A DNA stretch of 64,000 nucleotides, taken from Hymenobacter cheonanensis. GTDB lineage: Bacteria > Bacteroidota > Bacteroidia > Cytophagales > Hymenobacteraceae. The stretch's first letter is position 1, and every line of letters begins with the position of its first letter. Location of the stretch: positions 1 through 64,000 of the forward strand of contig NZ_JAUQSW010000009.1 in NCBI RefSeq assembly GCF_030581075.1. Reading direction: 5' to 3'. The notes below the pieces were generated by a model. The model was given only the letters and a program-made list of their open reading frames with translations, did no database searches and was not told the DNA's origin. Positions 42,848 through 51,412 of the stretch are shown piece by piece. The translations under genes were made by a program, and so were the position numbers.

Positions 42848-42878
42848 AGAACGGCTGGCACATCGGCCAGCCGTTCTC
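42848..42878 (-). terminator. Terminator of the rsmA-hydroxyacid dehydrogenase operon
   Basis: GAGAACGGCTGG and CCAGCCGTTCTC pair around a loop of about 6 bases and, on the minus strand, are followed by a T-rich run. Confidence 0.8.
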
Positions 42879-42980
42879 CCCTATCGGTAAGGCAAAGATA
42901 CACTAAAACCGGCCGGCGTCAAGCTTCGGGGGCTAGCAAAAGCGCGGGCCGCCGGCCGGGGGCAGTTAAACCAACTAGTC

Positions 42981-43925
42981 TCAGGCTTCCAGGCCCAGGG
43001 CCTCAATCTTGGCCACGAGCACCTCGTTGATGCGCTGGTAGCTCTGGTGCGTCCAGCCGCCAATGTGGGGCGAGAGTAGCACCTGGGAGGCCGTGCGCAG
43101 GTAGTCGTAGGTGGCCTGCTGGGCGGGCGTGAGGGTGGCCAGCTTCTCGTTGTCGAGCACATCGAGCACGGCGCCGCGCACCGCGCCGCTTTGCAGCCGC
43201 GCCACCAGGGCGGCCTGGTCTACTACCTCACCCCTGGCCGTGTTCACGAAGTAAAGCCGATGGGCAAAACCGGCCAGAAAGCCTTCATTTACAAACTGAT
43301 GATTGGCCGCCGAGTACGGAAAGTGCAGGCTCAGCACCTCGGCGCGGGCTTGCAGCTCGGCCAGGGGCACCAGCTCGGCGTGGCCATCGGTAGTCACGGC
43401 CGGGTCGTTATCATACGCCAGCACCGTGCAGCCGAAGCCGCTAAGGCGCCTAGCGAAGGCGCGGCCCATGTGGCCGTAGCCGATAATACCTACTGTTTTG
43501 GTACCCAGCTCCTCGCCGCGGTTGGCCTCGCGGTGCCACTCGGCGCGGCGCACCTCGGCATCGGCGCGCACGGTGTGGCGCAGCAGGGCCAGCAGCTGGC
43601 CGGTGGCAAACTCGCCCACCGCGTCGCGGTTGCCCTCGGGGGCATTCACGAGCACCACGCCGGCCGCGGCCAGGGCGTCTTCGTCGATATTATCGACGCC
43701 GGCCCCGGCGCGGGCCACGTAGCGCAGCTGCGGCCCGTGGGCCAGCAGGCTGGCCGTAATGCGCATCTTGCTGCGCACCATGAGGCCCTGGTAGGGCCGG
43801 GCGGCGAGGGCGGCGGGCACGTCGGCCGGGGTGAGCTTGGGTTGGTAGTCGCCCTCGATGCCGATGCTCGTGAGCATGGGCAAGAGCGAGGGGTGCATAT
43901 CGTCGATTATCAGGCAGAGGGACAT
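42981..43925 (-). CDS. D-2-hydroxyacid dehydrogenase family protein
   Basis: The 314-residue product is an NAD-dependent D-2-hydroxyacid dehydrogenase. The Rossmann motif is TVGIIGYGHMGRAFARRLSGFGCTVLAYD. The substrate-binding and catalytic segments are YVARAGAGVDNIDEDALAAAGVVLVNAPEGNRDAVGEFATG, LHFPYSAANHQFVNEGFL, FVNTARGEVVDQAALVARL and LLSPHIGGWTHQSYQRI with the catalytic His. It is related to phosphoglycerate dehydrogenase but lacks the ACT domain of SerA; the substrate is not certain. It is the last gene of a set with 43937-44572 and rsmA, separated by 11 and 4 bases. Confidence 0.9.
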   Translation of the reverse strand: MSLCLIIDDMHPSLLPMLTSIGIEGDYQPKLTPADVPAALAARPYQGLMVRSKMRITASLLAHGPQLRYVARAGAGVDNIDEDALAAAGVVLVNAPEGNRDAVGEFATGQLLALLRHTVRADAEVRRAEWHREANRGEELGTKTVGIIGYGHMGRAFARRLSGFGCTVLAYDNDPAVTTDGHAELVPLAELQARAEVLSLHFPYSAANHQFVNEGFLAGFAHRLYFVNTARGEVVDQAALVARLQSGAVRGAVLDVLDNEKLATLTPAQQATYDYLRTASQVLLSPHIGGWTHQSYQRINEVLVAKIEALGLEA

Positions 43926-43936
43926 AGAAATACTAG

Positions 43937-44572
43937 TTACCGCGCTGGGGCGACAGGGGTAAAATCGGCAGCGGCAAGCGGCAGCGCGCGCACCTCAATG
44001 GCTTCGCGCGTCACCGTAATGTCGTGCTGGATGTCTACGGAGATGACCCGTAGTGGCAATGCGCCATCCGTGGCTTGCAGCAATTCGTACCACCCCGGCG
44101 CGGGGCAGTGGCGGTAGCCTTCGGCCTCGATACGCAGCTGCGGCGAATAGAAAACCAAGGTCGAAACTCCCCCCTGCACTAGTTGCAGCAGCTGGCACCG
44201 ATAGCCTAAAATAGTGGCCGTAGTAAGCAGGCACGTCCGGGCGCTATGGGCCGGGGGCCGGGCAGTATCGGGCACCAGCACGGCCTGGCCTTTGTCAAAC
44301 CGATACAACTCGTTTTTGTCACCGAGGTACAACTCTTCCAGCTGCTTTTTTCGGTCGTACGCTTTGAAGCTGTTGCCCTGTATATACAGCCAGCTTTTTG
44401 GCTTTACTGCATAGAAGAGTGGCGCGCCTACCATCGTTTGATACTCGGTTTCGTACACAATGCATCCCCCAAACAGGGATTCTGAAGCCGGTGTCATCGG
44501 CCCGCCAGCTCCGGCCAGCACCAGGCTAGCCATTGTTAGGCTGGTCAGGCAATACACGCGCCGCCTGCTCAT
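43937..44572 (-). CDS. Exported protein of unknown function (DUF4412-like)
   Basis: The 211-residue product starts MSRRRVYCLTSLTMASLVLAGAGG, a signal peptide. The mature part has repeated beta strands (CIVYETEYQTMVGAPLFYAVKPKSWLYIQGNSFKAYDRKKQLEELYLGDKNELYRFDKGQAVLVPD), then YRCQLLQLVQGGVSTLVFYSPQLRIE and SVDIQHDITVTREAIEVRAL. The pattern resembles DUF4412-type proteins. It is encoded between rsmA and a hydroxyacid dehydrogenase gene with very short gaps, suggesting co-transcription; no functional link is evident. Confidence 0.75.
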   Translation of the reverse strand: MSRRRVYCLTSLTMASLVLAGAGGPMTPASESLFGGCIVYETEYQTMVGAPLFYAVKPKSWLYIQGNSFKAYDRKKQLEELYLGDKNELYRFDKGQAVLVPDTARPPAHSARTCLLTTATILGYRCQLLQLVQGGVSTLVFYSPQLRIEAEGYRHCPAPGWYELLQATDGALPLRVISVDIQHDITVTREAIEVRALPLAAADFTPVAPAR

Positions 44573-44576
44573 TTAC

Positions 44577-45368
44577 TTAGCTCTCCGCGGTAGCCACCAG
44601 GTTCGTCAGCAGCACAAAATCGCTCACGCCTAGCTGCTCGGCGCGCTTGTCAAAAATCTCGGCGGCCATCGTCTCGGCCGACATGCCTAGCGGCCGCAGC
44701 GCGTTGCGCAGCGTTTTGCGGCGGGTCGAGAACGCCTGCTTCACCACGCGGAAGAACAGCTTCTCGTCGCAGTCCAATTTCTCCGTTTTGTTGCGCGTGA
44801 GGCGCACCACGGCCGACTCGACCTTTGGCGGCGGCACAAACACGTGGGCCGGCACCGTAAACAGGTATTCGATGTCGTAGTAGGCCTGCAAGAGTACGCT
44901 CAAAATGCCGTAGGTTTTGGAGCCGGGCGGCTCGGCCAGGCGTTCGGCCACTTCTTTTTGCAGCATGCCCACCACCTCGCGCACCTGCTGGCGGCTGTCG
45001 AGCACCTGAAAAAATATCTGAGTGCTGATGTTGTAAGGAAAGTTGCCGATGATAGTCAGCAGCTGGCCCGGAAACATGGCCTCCAGGTCTTGCCGCAGAA
45101 AGTCGGTAGCGTGAATGCGGGGGGCTAGGGCCGGATAATGCTCGGTGAGATAAGCCACCGATTCGGTGTCAATCTCCACCACGCTGGTCTGGTACTCGCT
45201 GTGTTCCAGCAGGTACTGCGTGAGCACGCCCATGCCGGGGCCGATTTCGAGCACCTCGTGCACGGCATCGGGCAGGCGCAGGCTTTCCACAATGCGGCGG
45301 GCAATGTTGGGGTCGGCGAGGAAGTGCTGGCCGAGGTGTTTTTTGGGGCGAACGGCGGGATAGGCCAC
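44577..45368 (-). CDS. rsmA: 16S rRNA dimethyladenosine transferase RsmA (KsgA)
   Basis: The 263-residue product is a clear RsmA/KsgA: VRPKKHLGQHFLADPNIARRIVESL, the SAM-binding VLEIGPGMGVLTQYLLE, the catalytic GNFPYNISTQIFFQVL (NLPY-type NFPY), and a C-terminal VFVPPPKVESAVVRL with the basic FSTRRKTLRNAL tail. It dimethylates two adenines in helix 45 of 16S rRNA. It is the first gene of a minus-strand set of three ending at the terminator at 42848. The pdxA gene, often next to rsmA, is 4.3 kb away here. Confidence 0.97.
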   Translation of the reverse strand: MAYPAVRPKKHLGQHFLADPNIARRIVESLRLPDAVHEVLEIGPGMGVLTQYLLEHSEYQTSVVEIDTESVAYLTEHYPALAPRIHATDFLRQDLEAMFPGQLLTIIGNFPYNISTQIFFQVLDSRQQVREVVGMLQKEVAERLAEPPGSKTYGILSVLLQAYYDIEYLFTVPAHVFVPPPKVESAVVRLTRNKTEKLDCDEKLFFRVVKQAFSTRRKTLRNALRPLGMSAETMAAEIFDKRAEQLGVSDFVLLTNLVATAES

Positions 45369-45530
45369 GGGCTAAACGGGCTGCGGCGGCGTGCGTGGCA
45401 GCGGGCGGCACGCCCCCTCCCCTACTCAAACCCACCGCCTGATGAGCAACTGCCTTCGCCAGGCGGCGAAAGCTGGCTCAAATATCGGCAGCCCGGGGGC
45501 TTTGGGGCGGCGCGCTGGCTCGGCCAGCCC

Positions 45531-46085
45531 CTAGCGCACGGCGAAAGCCAGGATACTATAGGCCGCGCCGCCAAACTCCAGCTCGCCCACCACCGCCAGC
45601 CCCAGCTTGTGGGTGTGCACGTGCAGCGACGCCGCATTCTCGGCCGCGATGAAGGCCACGCCTACCTCGTAGCGGCCGGCCAATGCCCGCTGGCTGGCGG
45701 CAAACAGCGCGGGCAGCAGGCCCCGGCCCCGGCAGGCCGGCGCCAGCAGCACCGGCCCGTAGAAAAACCAGCGGTAATCGGCCAGCGGCTGGCCGTGGTA
45801 GTGCAGCGTGGGCAGCAGCGCGCCGATGTGCTGCACCAGCGGCGGGTAGCGCTCGGGGGCCAGCCGCGAATTGATGATAAAGCCGACCAATTCAGCATCT
45901 TTATAAACCACCTGCCCGGGCACCGAGGCCAGCATGGCCACTAGGGCCGGCACCGTGAACGCGCCCGTAAGAAAGCCACCCCGCCGCTCGGCCTCGGGCA
46001 GTTGCTGGTAGGTATGCTGGTTGGCCAGCGCGGCAATGGCGGGCGCATCGGCTTCCGTCGCCGTTCGAATTATGAATTCGCTCAT
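45531..46085 (-). CDS. GNAT family N-acetyltransferase
   Basis: From the ATG at 46085 (MSEFIIRTATEADAPAIAALANQH) the product has 184 residues with a GNAT fold. Motif A is GPVLLAPACRGRGLLPALFAASQRAL, and the C-terminal LHVHTHKLGLAVVGELEFGGAAYSILAFAV is motif B. The Q/RxxGxG loop is RGRGLL. Upstream in-frame codons are rejected because they would run into the palindromic element at 46136. The substrate is unknown. It is transcribed alone. Confidence 0.85.
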   Translation of the reverse strand: MSEFIIRTATEADAPAIAALANQHTYQQLPEAERRGGFLTGAFTVPALVAMLASVPGQVVYKDAELVGFIINSRLAPERYPPLVQHIGALLPTLHYHGQPLADYRWFFYGPVLLAPACRGRGLLPALFAASQRALAGRYEVGVAFIAAENAASLHVHTHKLGLAVVGELEFGGAAYSILAFAVR

Positions 46086-46135
46086 GAGGCTAGCAGCTAA
46101 GTAAATGAGTGGGCGCCTGCTCAGCCAACTGCTTA

Positions 46136-46287
46136 GAGCGTGTTTGGAAATTGTAAAAAACAGAGTTTTTGTCATGCTGAGCTTGTCGAAGCATCTCTAC
46201 CGCTTTGTTGAAAAGCCGCTCAACGGGGCGGTAGAGATGCTTCGACAAGCTCAGCATGACCCGGAAATTGAAAATCCGAACACGCTC
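46136..46287. mobile_element. 152-bp MITE-like palindromic element flanked by TTA
   Basis: Outer arms GAGCGTGTT and AACACGCTC (46136-46287) enclose an inner pair of 33-base arms of the same family as the repeat at 14117 (core GTCATGCTGA). TTA occurs directly on both sides (46133-46135 and 46288-46290), as in a target duplication; the right TTA is the TAA stop of the M1 peptidase. A TNA duplication and such ends recall IS1031-group IS5 elements, but this is inference. It lies between the GNAT and M1 genes. Confidence 0.7.
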
Positions 46288-47949
46288 TTAGTCTACCAGC
46301 ACGCCTACGTAATAGTTAAACGTATCGACTTCCACGGTTTCGCGCGTGGCGCCGGGCAGGTCGAGCGGTGCCCACTTGGTGGCGGGGGTCAGCAGCTTGT
46401 ACTCGCCGCCCTTGGTGCGCAAGCGCACCGGCAGGTCGAAGCCCGGCACGGCGGCCACCCAGCGGCCTAGCAGCTGGCCTTTTTCGAGGCGCATTTCGAG
46501 CACCGGCAACGCGCTGTGTTGCAGATACTGGGCAAATACTTTGCTGAAATCGCGGCCCGACTCCCGGTTGATATAGTCGATAATCTGCTGGCCGGTCACG
46601 GTTTGGTGGTAAAATGTTTTGCCCAGGCCTCGCAGGATACCGCGCCACTTAGCATCGTCGTTCAGGGCCGTGCGCAGCATGTTGAGCAGGCTGGCGCCCT
46701 TGTCGTACATATCGCTTGAGCCTTCCTTATTTACGCCGTAGGGGCCTAGTATCGGCCCATCGTTCTGGATGTTGCGGCGCTGGCCGTGCAAATACTCCTG
46801 CCCCGCCGGCTTGCCGTATTGGCTTTCCACAAACAGGCTTTCCGAGTAAGTGGTGAAGCTTTCGTGCACCCACATATCGGCAATGTCCTTGCTGGTGATG
46901 TTGTTGCCCCACCACTCGTGGCCGCTTTCGTGGATGATGATGAAGTCGAATTTATCGCCCCAGCCGGTGGCCGAGCGGTCGCGGCCCAGGTAGCCGTTCT
47001 GGTACTTGTTGCCGTAGGCCACGGCGCTCTGGTGCTCCATGCCCAGGTGCGGCGCCTCCACCAGCTTGTAGCCGTCCTTGTACCACGGGTACGGCCCAAA
47101 CCAATACTCCATGCTCTTGAGCATGGGCTTCACGTTGGCCGCGAACTGCTTTTTGGCTTTCTCCAGGTTTTCGGGCAGCACCCAGTAGTCGAGGGTTAGC
47201 GGTCCATTTTCGCCCTGATACACATCCGAGAAATGCGCGTAGTTGGCCACGTTCAGGGCCACATCGTAGTTGTTGATGGGGCTGGTCACGGCCCAATCGT
47301 AGCGGGTGTGGCCGCCGGCCAGCTTTTTGGTGCCGCGCAGGCGGCCGTTGCTCACGTCTTTGAGCCCCGCCGGCACGGCAATGCTGATAAGCATCGAATC
47401 GACCTCATCGGCCTGCTGGTCTTTGCAGGGCCACCAGATGCTGGCGCCCACGCCCTGGCAGGCCGTGGCTATAAAGGGCTGGCCCTGGGCATCCTGCGCG
47501 AAAACCATACCGCCATCCCAGGGCGCTTTTTTGGCCACCGTAGGCTGGCCCGAGTAGGCCACCGTAAACTCGTCGCGGGTGCCTTGCCTAATGGGTTCGG
47601 GGAAAGTCACGAACACGGCATTCGCCTCGCGAGTGAAGGCTAGCGCGCGGCCGTGCCAGGTCACTTTCTCCACCGCCAGGTTGGCAAAAAGGTCAAATTG
47701 CAGCCGCGTAAAATCGCGCGTGGCCGCGAAGCGGAACAGGTTGGTGCCGCTAATGGCCTTGTTGGCCACATCGAGCTTCACATCGAGGTGGTAGTACGTA
47801 ATATCGTAGCAGGTGCGCGCCGCCGGCTGCCCGCCGCGCAGCGAGTCGGCGCGGGTAAAAGCGGCTTTGGGTTGCATGAGCTGGGCCGAAGCCAGCAGCG
47901 ACGAGCAGAGGAGCGGCAACAGCAGCCGCATGGTTTTCCGAAGAATCAT
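46288..47949 (-). CDS. Exported M1 family aminopeptidase
   Basis: From the ATG at 47949 the product has 553 residues and a signal peptide (MILRKTMRLLLPLLCSSLLASAQ). The M1 layout is complete: an N-terminal beta domain (CYDITYYHLDVKLDVANKAISGTNLFRF), the GMEHQSAVAYG substrate strand, the zinc motif IHESGHEWWGNNITSKDIADMWVHESFTTYSESL (HExxHx18E), and the proton donor Tyr region KEGSSDMYDKGA. It is one of the shorter Bacteroidota forms without the long C-terminal domain. The stop codon TAA is the TTA next to the element at 46136-46287. It is divergent from the M17 aminopeptidase. Confidence 0.93.
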   Translation of the reverse strand: MILRKTMRLLLPLLCSSLLASAQLMQPKAAFTRADSLRGGQPAARTCYDITYYHLDVKLDVANKAISGTNLFRFAATRDFTRLQFDLFANLAVEKVTWHGRALAFTREANAVFVTFPEPIRQGTRDEFTVAYSGQPTVAKKAPWDGGMVFAQDAQGQPFIATACQGVGASIWWPCKDQQADEVDSMLISIAVPAGLKDVSNGRLRGTKKLAGGHTRYDWAVTSPINNYDVALNVANYAHFSDVYQGENGPLTLDYWVLPENLEKAKKQFAANVKPMLKSMEYWFGPYPWYKDGYKLVEAPHLGMEHQSAVAYGNKYQNGYLGRDRSATGWGDKFDFIIIHESGHEWWGNNITSKDIADMWVHESFTTYSESLFVESQYGKPAGQEYLHGQRRNIQNDGPILGPYGVNKEGSSDMYDKGASLLNMLRTALNDDAKWRGILRGLGKTFYHQTVTGQQIIDYINRESGRDFSKVFAQYLQHSALPVLEMRLEKGQLLGRWVAAVPGFDLPVRLRTKGGEYKLLTPATKWAPLDLPGATRETVEVDTFNYYVGVLVD

Positions 47950-47955
47950 GGGGGG

Positions 47956-48029
47956 TGTAAAACGGAGTGGCACTCCGTTTCTCCTAAGCGCAGACCTAAC
48001 GCTAAAATGGAGTGCCACTCCGTTTTACA
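47956..48029. repeat. Paired palindrome between two aminopeptidase genes
   Basis: TGTAAAACGGAGTGGCACTC and its inverted partner ending in CCGTTTTACA (47956-48029) face each other with small internal palindromes (ACGGAGTG/CACTCCGT). Only one or two positions differ between the arms. It lies between the divergent M1 and M17 genes, so it may be an operator or a small repeat element. Confidence 0.65.
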
Positions 48030-48068
48030 ATACCTTCACGCCAAAGTTACGCCTCTATACCCTCCCCT

Positions 48069-49529
48069 ATGTCGCTCACGCTCGCCCACGCCGCCACCGC
48101 GCCGGCCCAGTCTACCCAGGTCTTCATCCTGCCGCTGGCCACCACCACGCTACCCGAGGCCGCCGCCACCGACCTGCCCACCGCGGCCCGCCACTACGTC
48201 GACAGCGCCCTGGCCGCCGAGCAGAAATTCGTCAGCCTCAACCACTTTTCGCACCAGCACTATTTCGTAGTGCTCGAAAAAAAGGCTAGCCCTGACCTGC
48301 AGCTCGAAGCCCTGCGCAAGGCCGGCCACCAACTGCAAGCCGCCCTGAAAAAAGAAAAAACCGCCGAAGTTTTTATTCAAAACTTAAGCGATAATCCCGA
48401 CGCTGGGCTGGCCCTGGCCGAAGGCTTATTCCTGGCCGCCTACGAGTTTGAAGGCTATAAAACGGATGAGAAATCGCGCCAGGCCGCCCCGCTAGCCACC
48501 ATTACGCTGGTCGGCAACGCGGCCACCGAGGCCCAGGCTACCGCGCTGCAACACGTGCTCGACGGCGTGGCCTTCGCCCGCGACCTCGTCAATATGCCGC
48601 TCAACAAGCTCAACGCCCAGCAATTTGCCGACCGCCTGGCCGAAGCCGGCGACCAGGCCGGCTACCATACTGAGATTCTCGACTTTGCCAAAATCGAGAG
48701 CCTGCGCATGGGCGGTTTGCTTGCCGTGAACCTGGGCTCGCCCGAGCCGCCCACCTTCAGCATTCTGGAGTGGAAGCCTGAGGGCGCGCAGAATGAGCAC
48801 CCCTACGTGCTGGTAGGCAAGGGTGTGGTCTACGACACCGGCGGCCTCAGCCTCAAGCCCACGCCCAACAGCATGGACATGATGAAGTGCGATATGGCCG
48901 GCGGCGCAGCCGTGGGCGGCACACTCTACGCCTTGGCTAAGAACAACGTGCCGCTGCACGTCATCGGCCTGGTGCCGGCCACCGATAACCGCCCCGGCGG
49001 GCTAGCCTACGTGCCCGGCGACGTGCTCACCATGCACTCGGGCCTCACGGTAGAAGTCAAAAACACCGATGCCGAAGGCCGCCTGCTCTTGGCCGATGCG
49101 CTCAGCTTCGCCAAAAAATACCACCCCGAGCTGGTAATTGACCTGGCCACGCTCACTGGCGCGGCCGTGCGCGCCATCGGCACCGAGGGCGCCGCCGTAA
49201 TGGGCACCGCCGCCCCCGAAACCACTGCCCGGCTGCTGGCCGCCGCCCACCGCGTGCACGAGCGCCTGGTCGAGTTTCCGCTCTGGGACGACTACGCCGA
49301 CCACATGAAATCGGACATCGCCGACCTCTCCAACCTCGGCAAGGGCGACGCGGGCCACATCTCGGCCGCCAAGTTTCTGGAGCGCTTTATCGAGGGCACG
49401 CCCTGGCTGCACCTCGACATCGCCGGTCCCGCCTTCCTCACCGCCCCCGACTCGTACCGCGGTAAGGGCGGCACCGGCACCGGCGTGCGCCTGCTGTATG
49501 AGTTTTTGACCAAGCAGCTCACTAAGTAG
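48069..49529 (+). CDS. pepA: Leucyl aminopeptidase (M17 family)
   Basis: The 486-residue product starts MSLTLAHAATAPAQS (ATG at 48069). The M17 catalytic domain is typical: LVGKGVVYDTGGLSLKPTPNSMDMMKCDMAGGAAVGGTLYAL carries two metal ligands and the catalytic Lys, and VKNTDAEGRLLLADAL is the diagnostic signature with the catalytic Arg. An ELVIDLATLTGAAVRAIG strand follows. It removes N-terminal residues, preferring Leu, in the cytoplasm (no signal peptide). It is divergent from the exported M1 peptidase and probably completes the breakdown of imported peptides. Confidence 0.94.
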   Translation: MSLTLAHAATAPAQSTQVFILPLATTTLPEAAATDLPTAARHYVDSALAAEQKFVSLNHFSHQHYFVVLEKKASPDLQLEALRKAGHQLQAALKKEKTAEVFIQNLSDNPDAGLALAEGLFLAAYEFEGYKTDEKSRQAAPLATITLVGNAATEAQATALQHVLDGVAFARDLVNMPLNKLNAQQFADRLAEAGDQAGYHTEILDFAKIESLRMGGLLAVNLGSPEPPTFSILEWKPEGAQNEHPYVLVGKGVVYDTGGLSLKPTPNSMDMMKCDMAGGAAVGGTLYALAKNNVPLHVIGLVPATDNRPGGLAYVPGDVLTMHSGLTVEVKNTDAEGRLLLADALSFAKKYHPELVIDLATLTGAAVRAIGTEGAAVMGTAAPETTARLLAAAHRVHERLVEFPLWDDYADHMKSDIADLSNLGKGDAGHISAAKFLERFIEGTPWLHLDIAGPAFLTAPDSYRGKGGTGTGVRLLYEFLTKQLTK

Positions 49530-49549
49530 CCCTAGCCCCTTAAATCGTT

Positions 49550-49639
49550 GTTATGCTGACGAAGGAAGCATCTTTCCAGCATCACTAACTCCACTCATTC
49601 GACGACGCGAGCAAGATGCTTCGGCAAGCTCAGCATGAC
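49550..49639. repeat. Degraded copy of the palindromic repeat family
   Basis: The stretch begins TTATGCTGACG and ends GCTTCGGCAAGCTCAGCATGAC, with the family core GCATCTT on both sides, but the left arm carries several changes and small indels relative to the 14117 and 46174 copies. It lies just after the M17 gene and before pdxA. Confidence 0.65.
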
Positions 49640-49668
49640 GGACGACTGACGGACGCCTTATCATTATC

Positions 49669-50703
49669 ATGCCCAAACACCTCCCCCGCCTCGGCTTTTC
49701 GGTAGGCGACCTGGCCGGTATCGGCCCCGAAGTCATTTATAAAACGCTGCGCGACGAGCGCCTGCTGCAGCAGTGCACGCCCGTGGTGTACGGCACGGCC
49801 ACGGCGCTTTTCGACGATTTTCCGCTTGAGAAAAACGCCGAGCCGCTCACCTTTCGCCAGCTGCGCGACGCGGCCGACATTGCCCCTGGCCGCCTCAACG
49901 CCGTGACCTGCTGGGACGAGGACTTCCACCTCACGCCCGGCCAGCCCTCGCCCGCCAGCGGCCAGGCCGCCCGCGAAAGCCTGCTAGCCGCTGCCCGCGA
50001 CCTTAAGGCCGGCCTGCTCGACGCCATCGTGACGGCGCCCATCAGCAAGGAAAACACCCAGGCCGACGACTTCCGGTTTCCCGGCCACACTGAGTTTCTG
50101 GCCAGCTACTTCGGCGCGGCCGACAACCTCATGTTCCTTGTCGATGAGGACCAGCAGCTGCGCGTGGCCACCGCTACCGGCCACATCGCCCTCAAGGAGG
50201 TATCGACGCGCCTCACCAGCGACCTGCTGCGCACCAAAATTCGACTGCTGCTCAAGTCATTGCAGCATGACTTTGGCATTTTAAAGCCCAAAATTGCCGT
50301 GCTGGGCCTCAACCCCCACGCCGGCGAAAACGGCCTGATTGGCCGTGAGGAAGGCGACGTGGTCACGCCCGTAATCCGGCAGTTTGAGCACGACGGCCAC
50401 CTCGTGTTCGGCCCTTACCCGGCCGATGGCTACTTCGGCACCGGCCAGTTTCGGCAGTTCGACGCCACGCTCTCGCTCTACCACGACCAGGGCCTGATTC
50501 CGTTCAAGCTCATGGCGTTCGAGCGGGGTGTCAATTTCACGGCCGGCCTCTCGGTAGTGCGCACCTCGCCCGACCACGGCACGGCCTACGGCATTGCGGG
50601 TAAGTTTCAGGCCGATGCCTCGTCTTTTCGGGCGGCCGTGTACCTGGCCTGCGACGTGGTGCGCGCCCGCCGGCTAGCCGCTGCCGACCCGCGCCAGGCC
50701 TAG
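49669..50703 (+). CDS. pdxA: 4-hydroxythreonine-4-phosphate dehydrogenase PdxA
   Basis: The 344-residue product has the PdxA signature layout: LGFSVGDLAGIGPEVIYKTL, the substrate-binding FPGHTEFLASYFG with catalytic His, the metal-binding LNPHAGENGLIGREEGDVVTPVI, ATLSLYHDQGLIPFKLMAFERGVNFTAGLSVVRTSPDHGTAYGIAGKFQA. It oxidises 4-phosphooxy-threonine in pyridoxal-5-phosphate biosynthesis. It starts with ATG at 49669, right after the repeat at 49550. Confidence 0.95.
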   Translation: MPKHLPRLGFSVGDLAGIGPEVIYKTLRDERLLQQCTPVVYGTATALFDDFPLEKNAEPLTFRQLRDAADIAPGRLNAVTCWDEDFHLTPGQPSPASGQAARESLLAAARDLKAGLLDAIVTAPISKENTQADDFRFPGHTEFLASYFGAADNLMFLVDEDQQLRVATATGHIALKEVSTRLTSDLLRTKIRLLLKSLQHDFGILKPKIAVLGLNPHAGENGLIGREEGDVVTPVIRQFEHDGHLVFGPYPADGYFGTGQFRQFDATLSLYHDQGLIPFKLMAFERGVNFTAGLSVVRTSPDHGTAYGIAGKFQADASSFRAAVYLACDVVRARRLAAADPRQA

Positions 50704-50761
50704 CCAGCATATGCTTCGCTTTAAAAACAAGCTGAGCCTGAACCGCTAGCCCCCGATTGGC

Positions 50762-50792
50762 TTGATAAAGCCAACAAAAACCCGTACCTTTG
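50762..50792 (+). promoter_or_regulatory. Bacteroidota-type promoter for yceD-rpmF
   Basis: TTG (50762-50764) is followed after 20 bases by TACCTTTG (50785-50792), a good match to the -33 TTG and -7 TAnnTTTG promoter of this phylum. It lies just ahead of the DUF177 gene, so the downstream GTG at 50814 is the start used. Confidence 0.7.
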
Positions 50793-50813
50793 CCCCCCGT
50801 TATTCGGCTAACT

Positions 50814-51353
50814 GTGAAAAAAGACCCGCAATTTGAATTGCCCATCGCCCGGCTCTCGCTTAAAACGCACCACTTCGCGTTTGAGCTAGGTCGCGCCTTT
50901 TTCGAGCAGTTCGACCCCAAGGGCGAGTTTATTGCCGATGGCAACCTGCACGCCGATATTACGCTCGACAAAACCGAGCGCGTTATCACCATTACCTCGC
51001 ACATCAAAGGCACCGTGCGCCTCACCTGCGACCGCAGCCTGGATGAGTACGACCACCCGCTGGACGTAACCAACACCTTGCTGGTGCGCTACGGCGACGA
51101 GCCCAAAGAGCTGGACGACGACGTGCTGCAAATCACGTCCGAAACGCTTTCGCTCGACATTGCTCAGCACTTGTACGATTACATCGGGTTGGCGCTGCCG
51201 ATGAAAAAGCTGCACCCGCGCTTCCAAAACGAAGCCGACGACGACCCCGACGCTACTACCAAGCTCATCTTCTCGACCCGCCCGCAAGGCGAAGGCCCGG
51301 ACGATGACGAGCCAGCTGACCCACGGTGGGCGGCCCTCAAAAACCTGAATTAG
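50814..51353 (+). CDS. YceD/DUF177 family protein
   Basis: The 179-residue product starts at the GTG at 50814 (VKKDPQFELPIARL); an earlier TTG at 50790 lies inside the promoter box and is rejected. The DUF177 features are FEQFDPKGEFIADGNLHADITLDKTERVITITSHIKGTVRLTCDRSLDEYDHPL, with a single conserved Cys rather than a CxxC pair, and an acidic C-terminal part (EADDDPDATTK). In many bacteria this gene precedes rpmF and is linked to 23S rRNA accumulation. Here rpmF follows after 59 bases. Confidence 0.88.
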   Translation: MKKDPQFELPIARLSLKTHHFAFELGRAFFEQFDPKGEFIADGNLHADITLDKTERVITITSHIKGTVRLTCDRSLDEYDHPLDVTNTLLVRYGDEPKELDDDVLQITSETLSLDIAQHLYDYIGLALPMKKLHPRFQNEADDDPDATTKLIFSTRPQGEGPDDDEPADPRWAALKNLN

Positions 51354-51412
51354 GACCCTGTACTAATTCATCATTCCTAATTCCTAACTCTTAATTTCCC
51401 CCTACCAAGACC

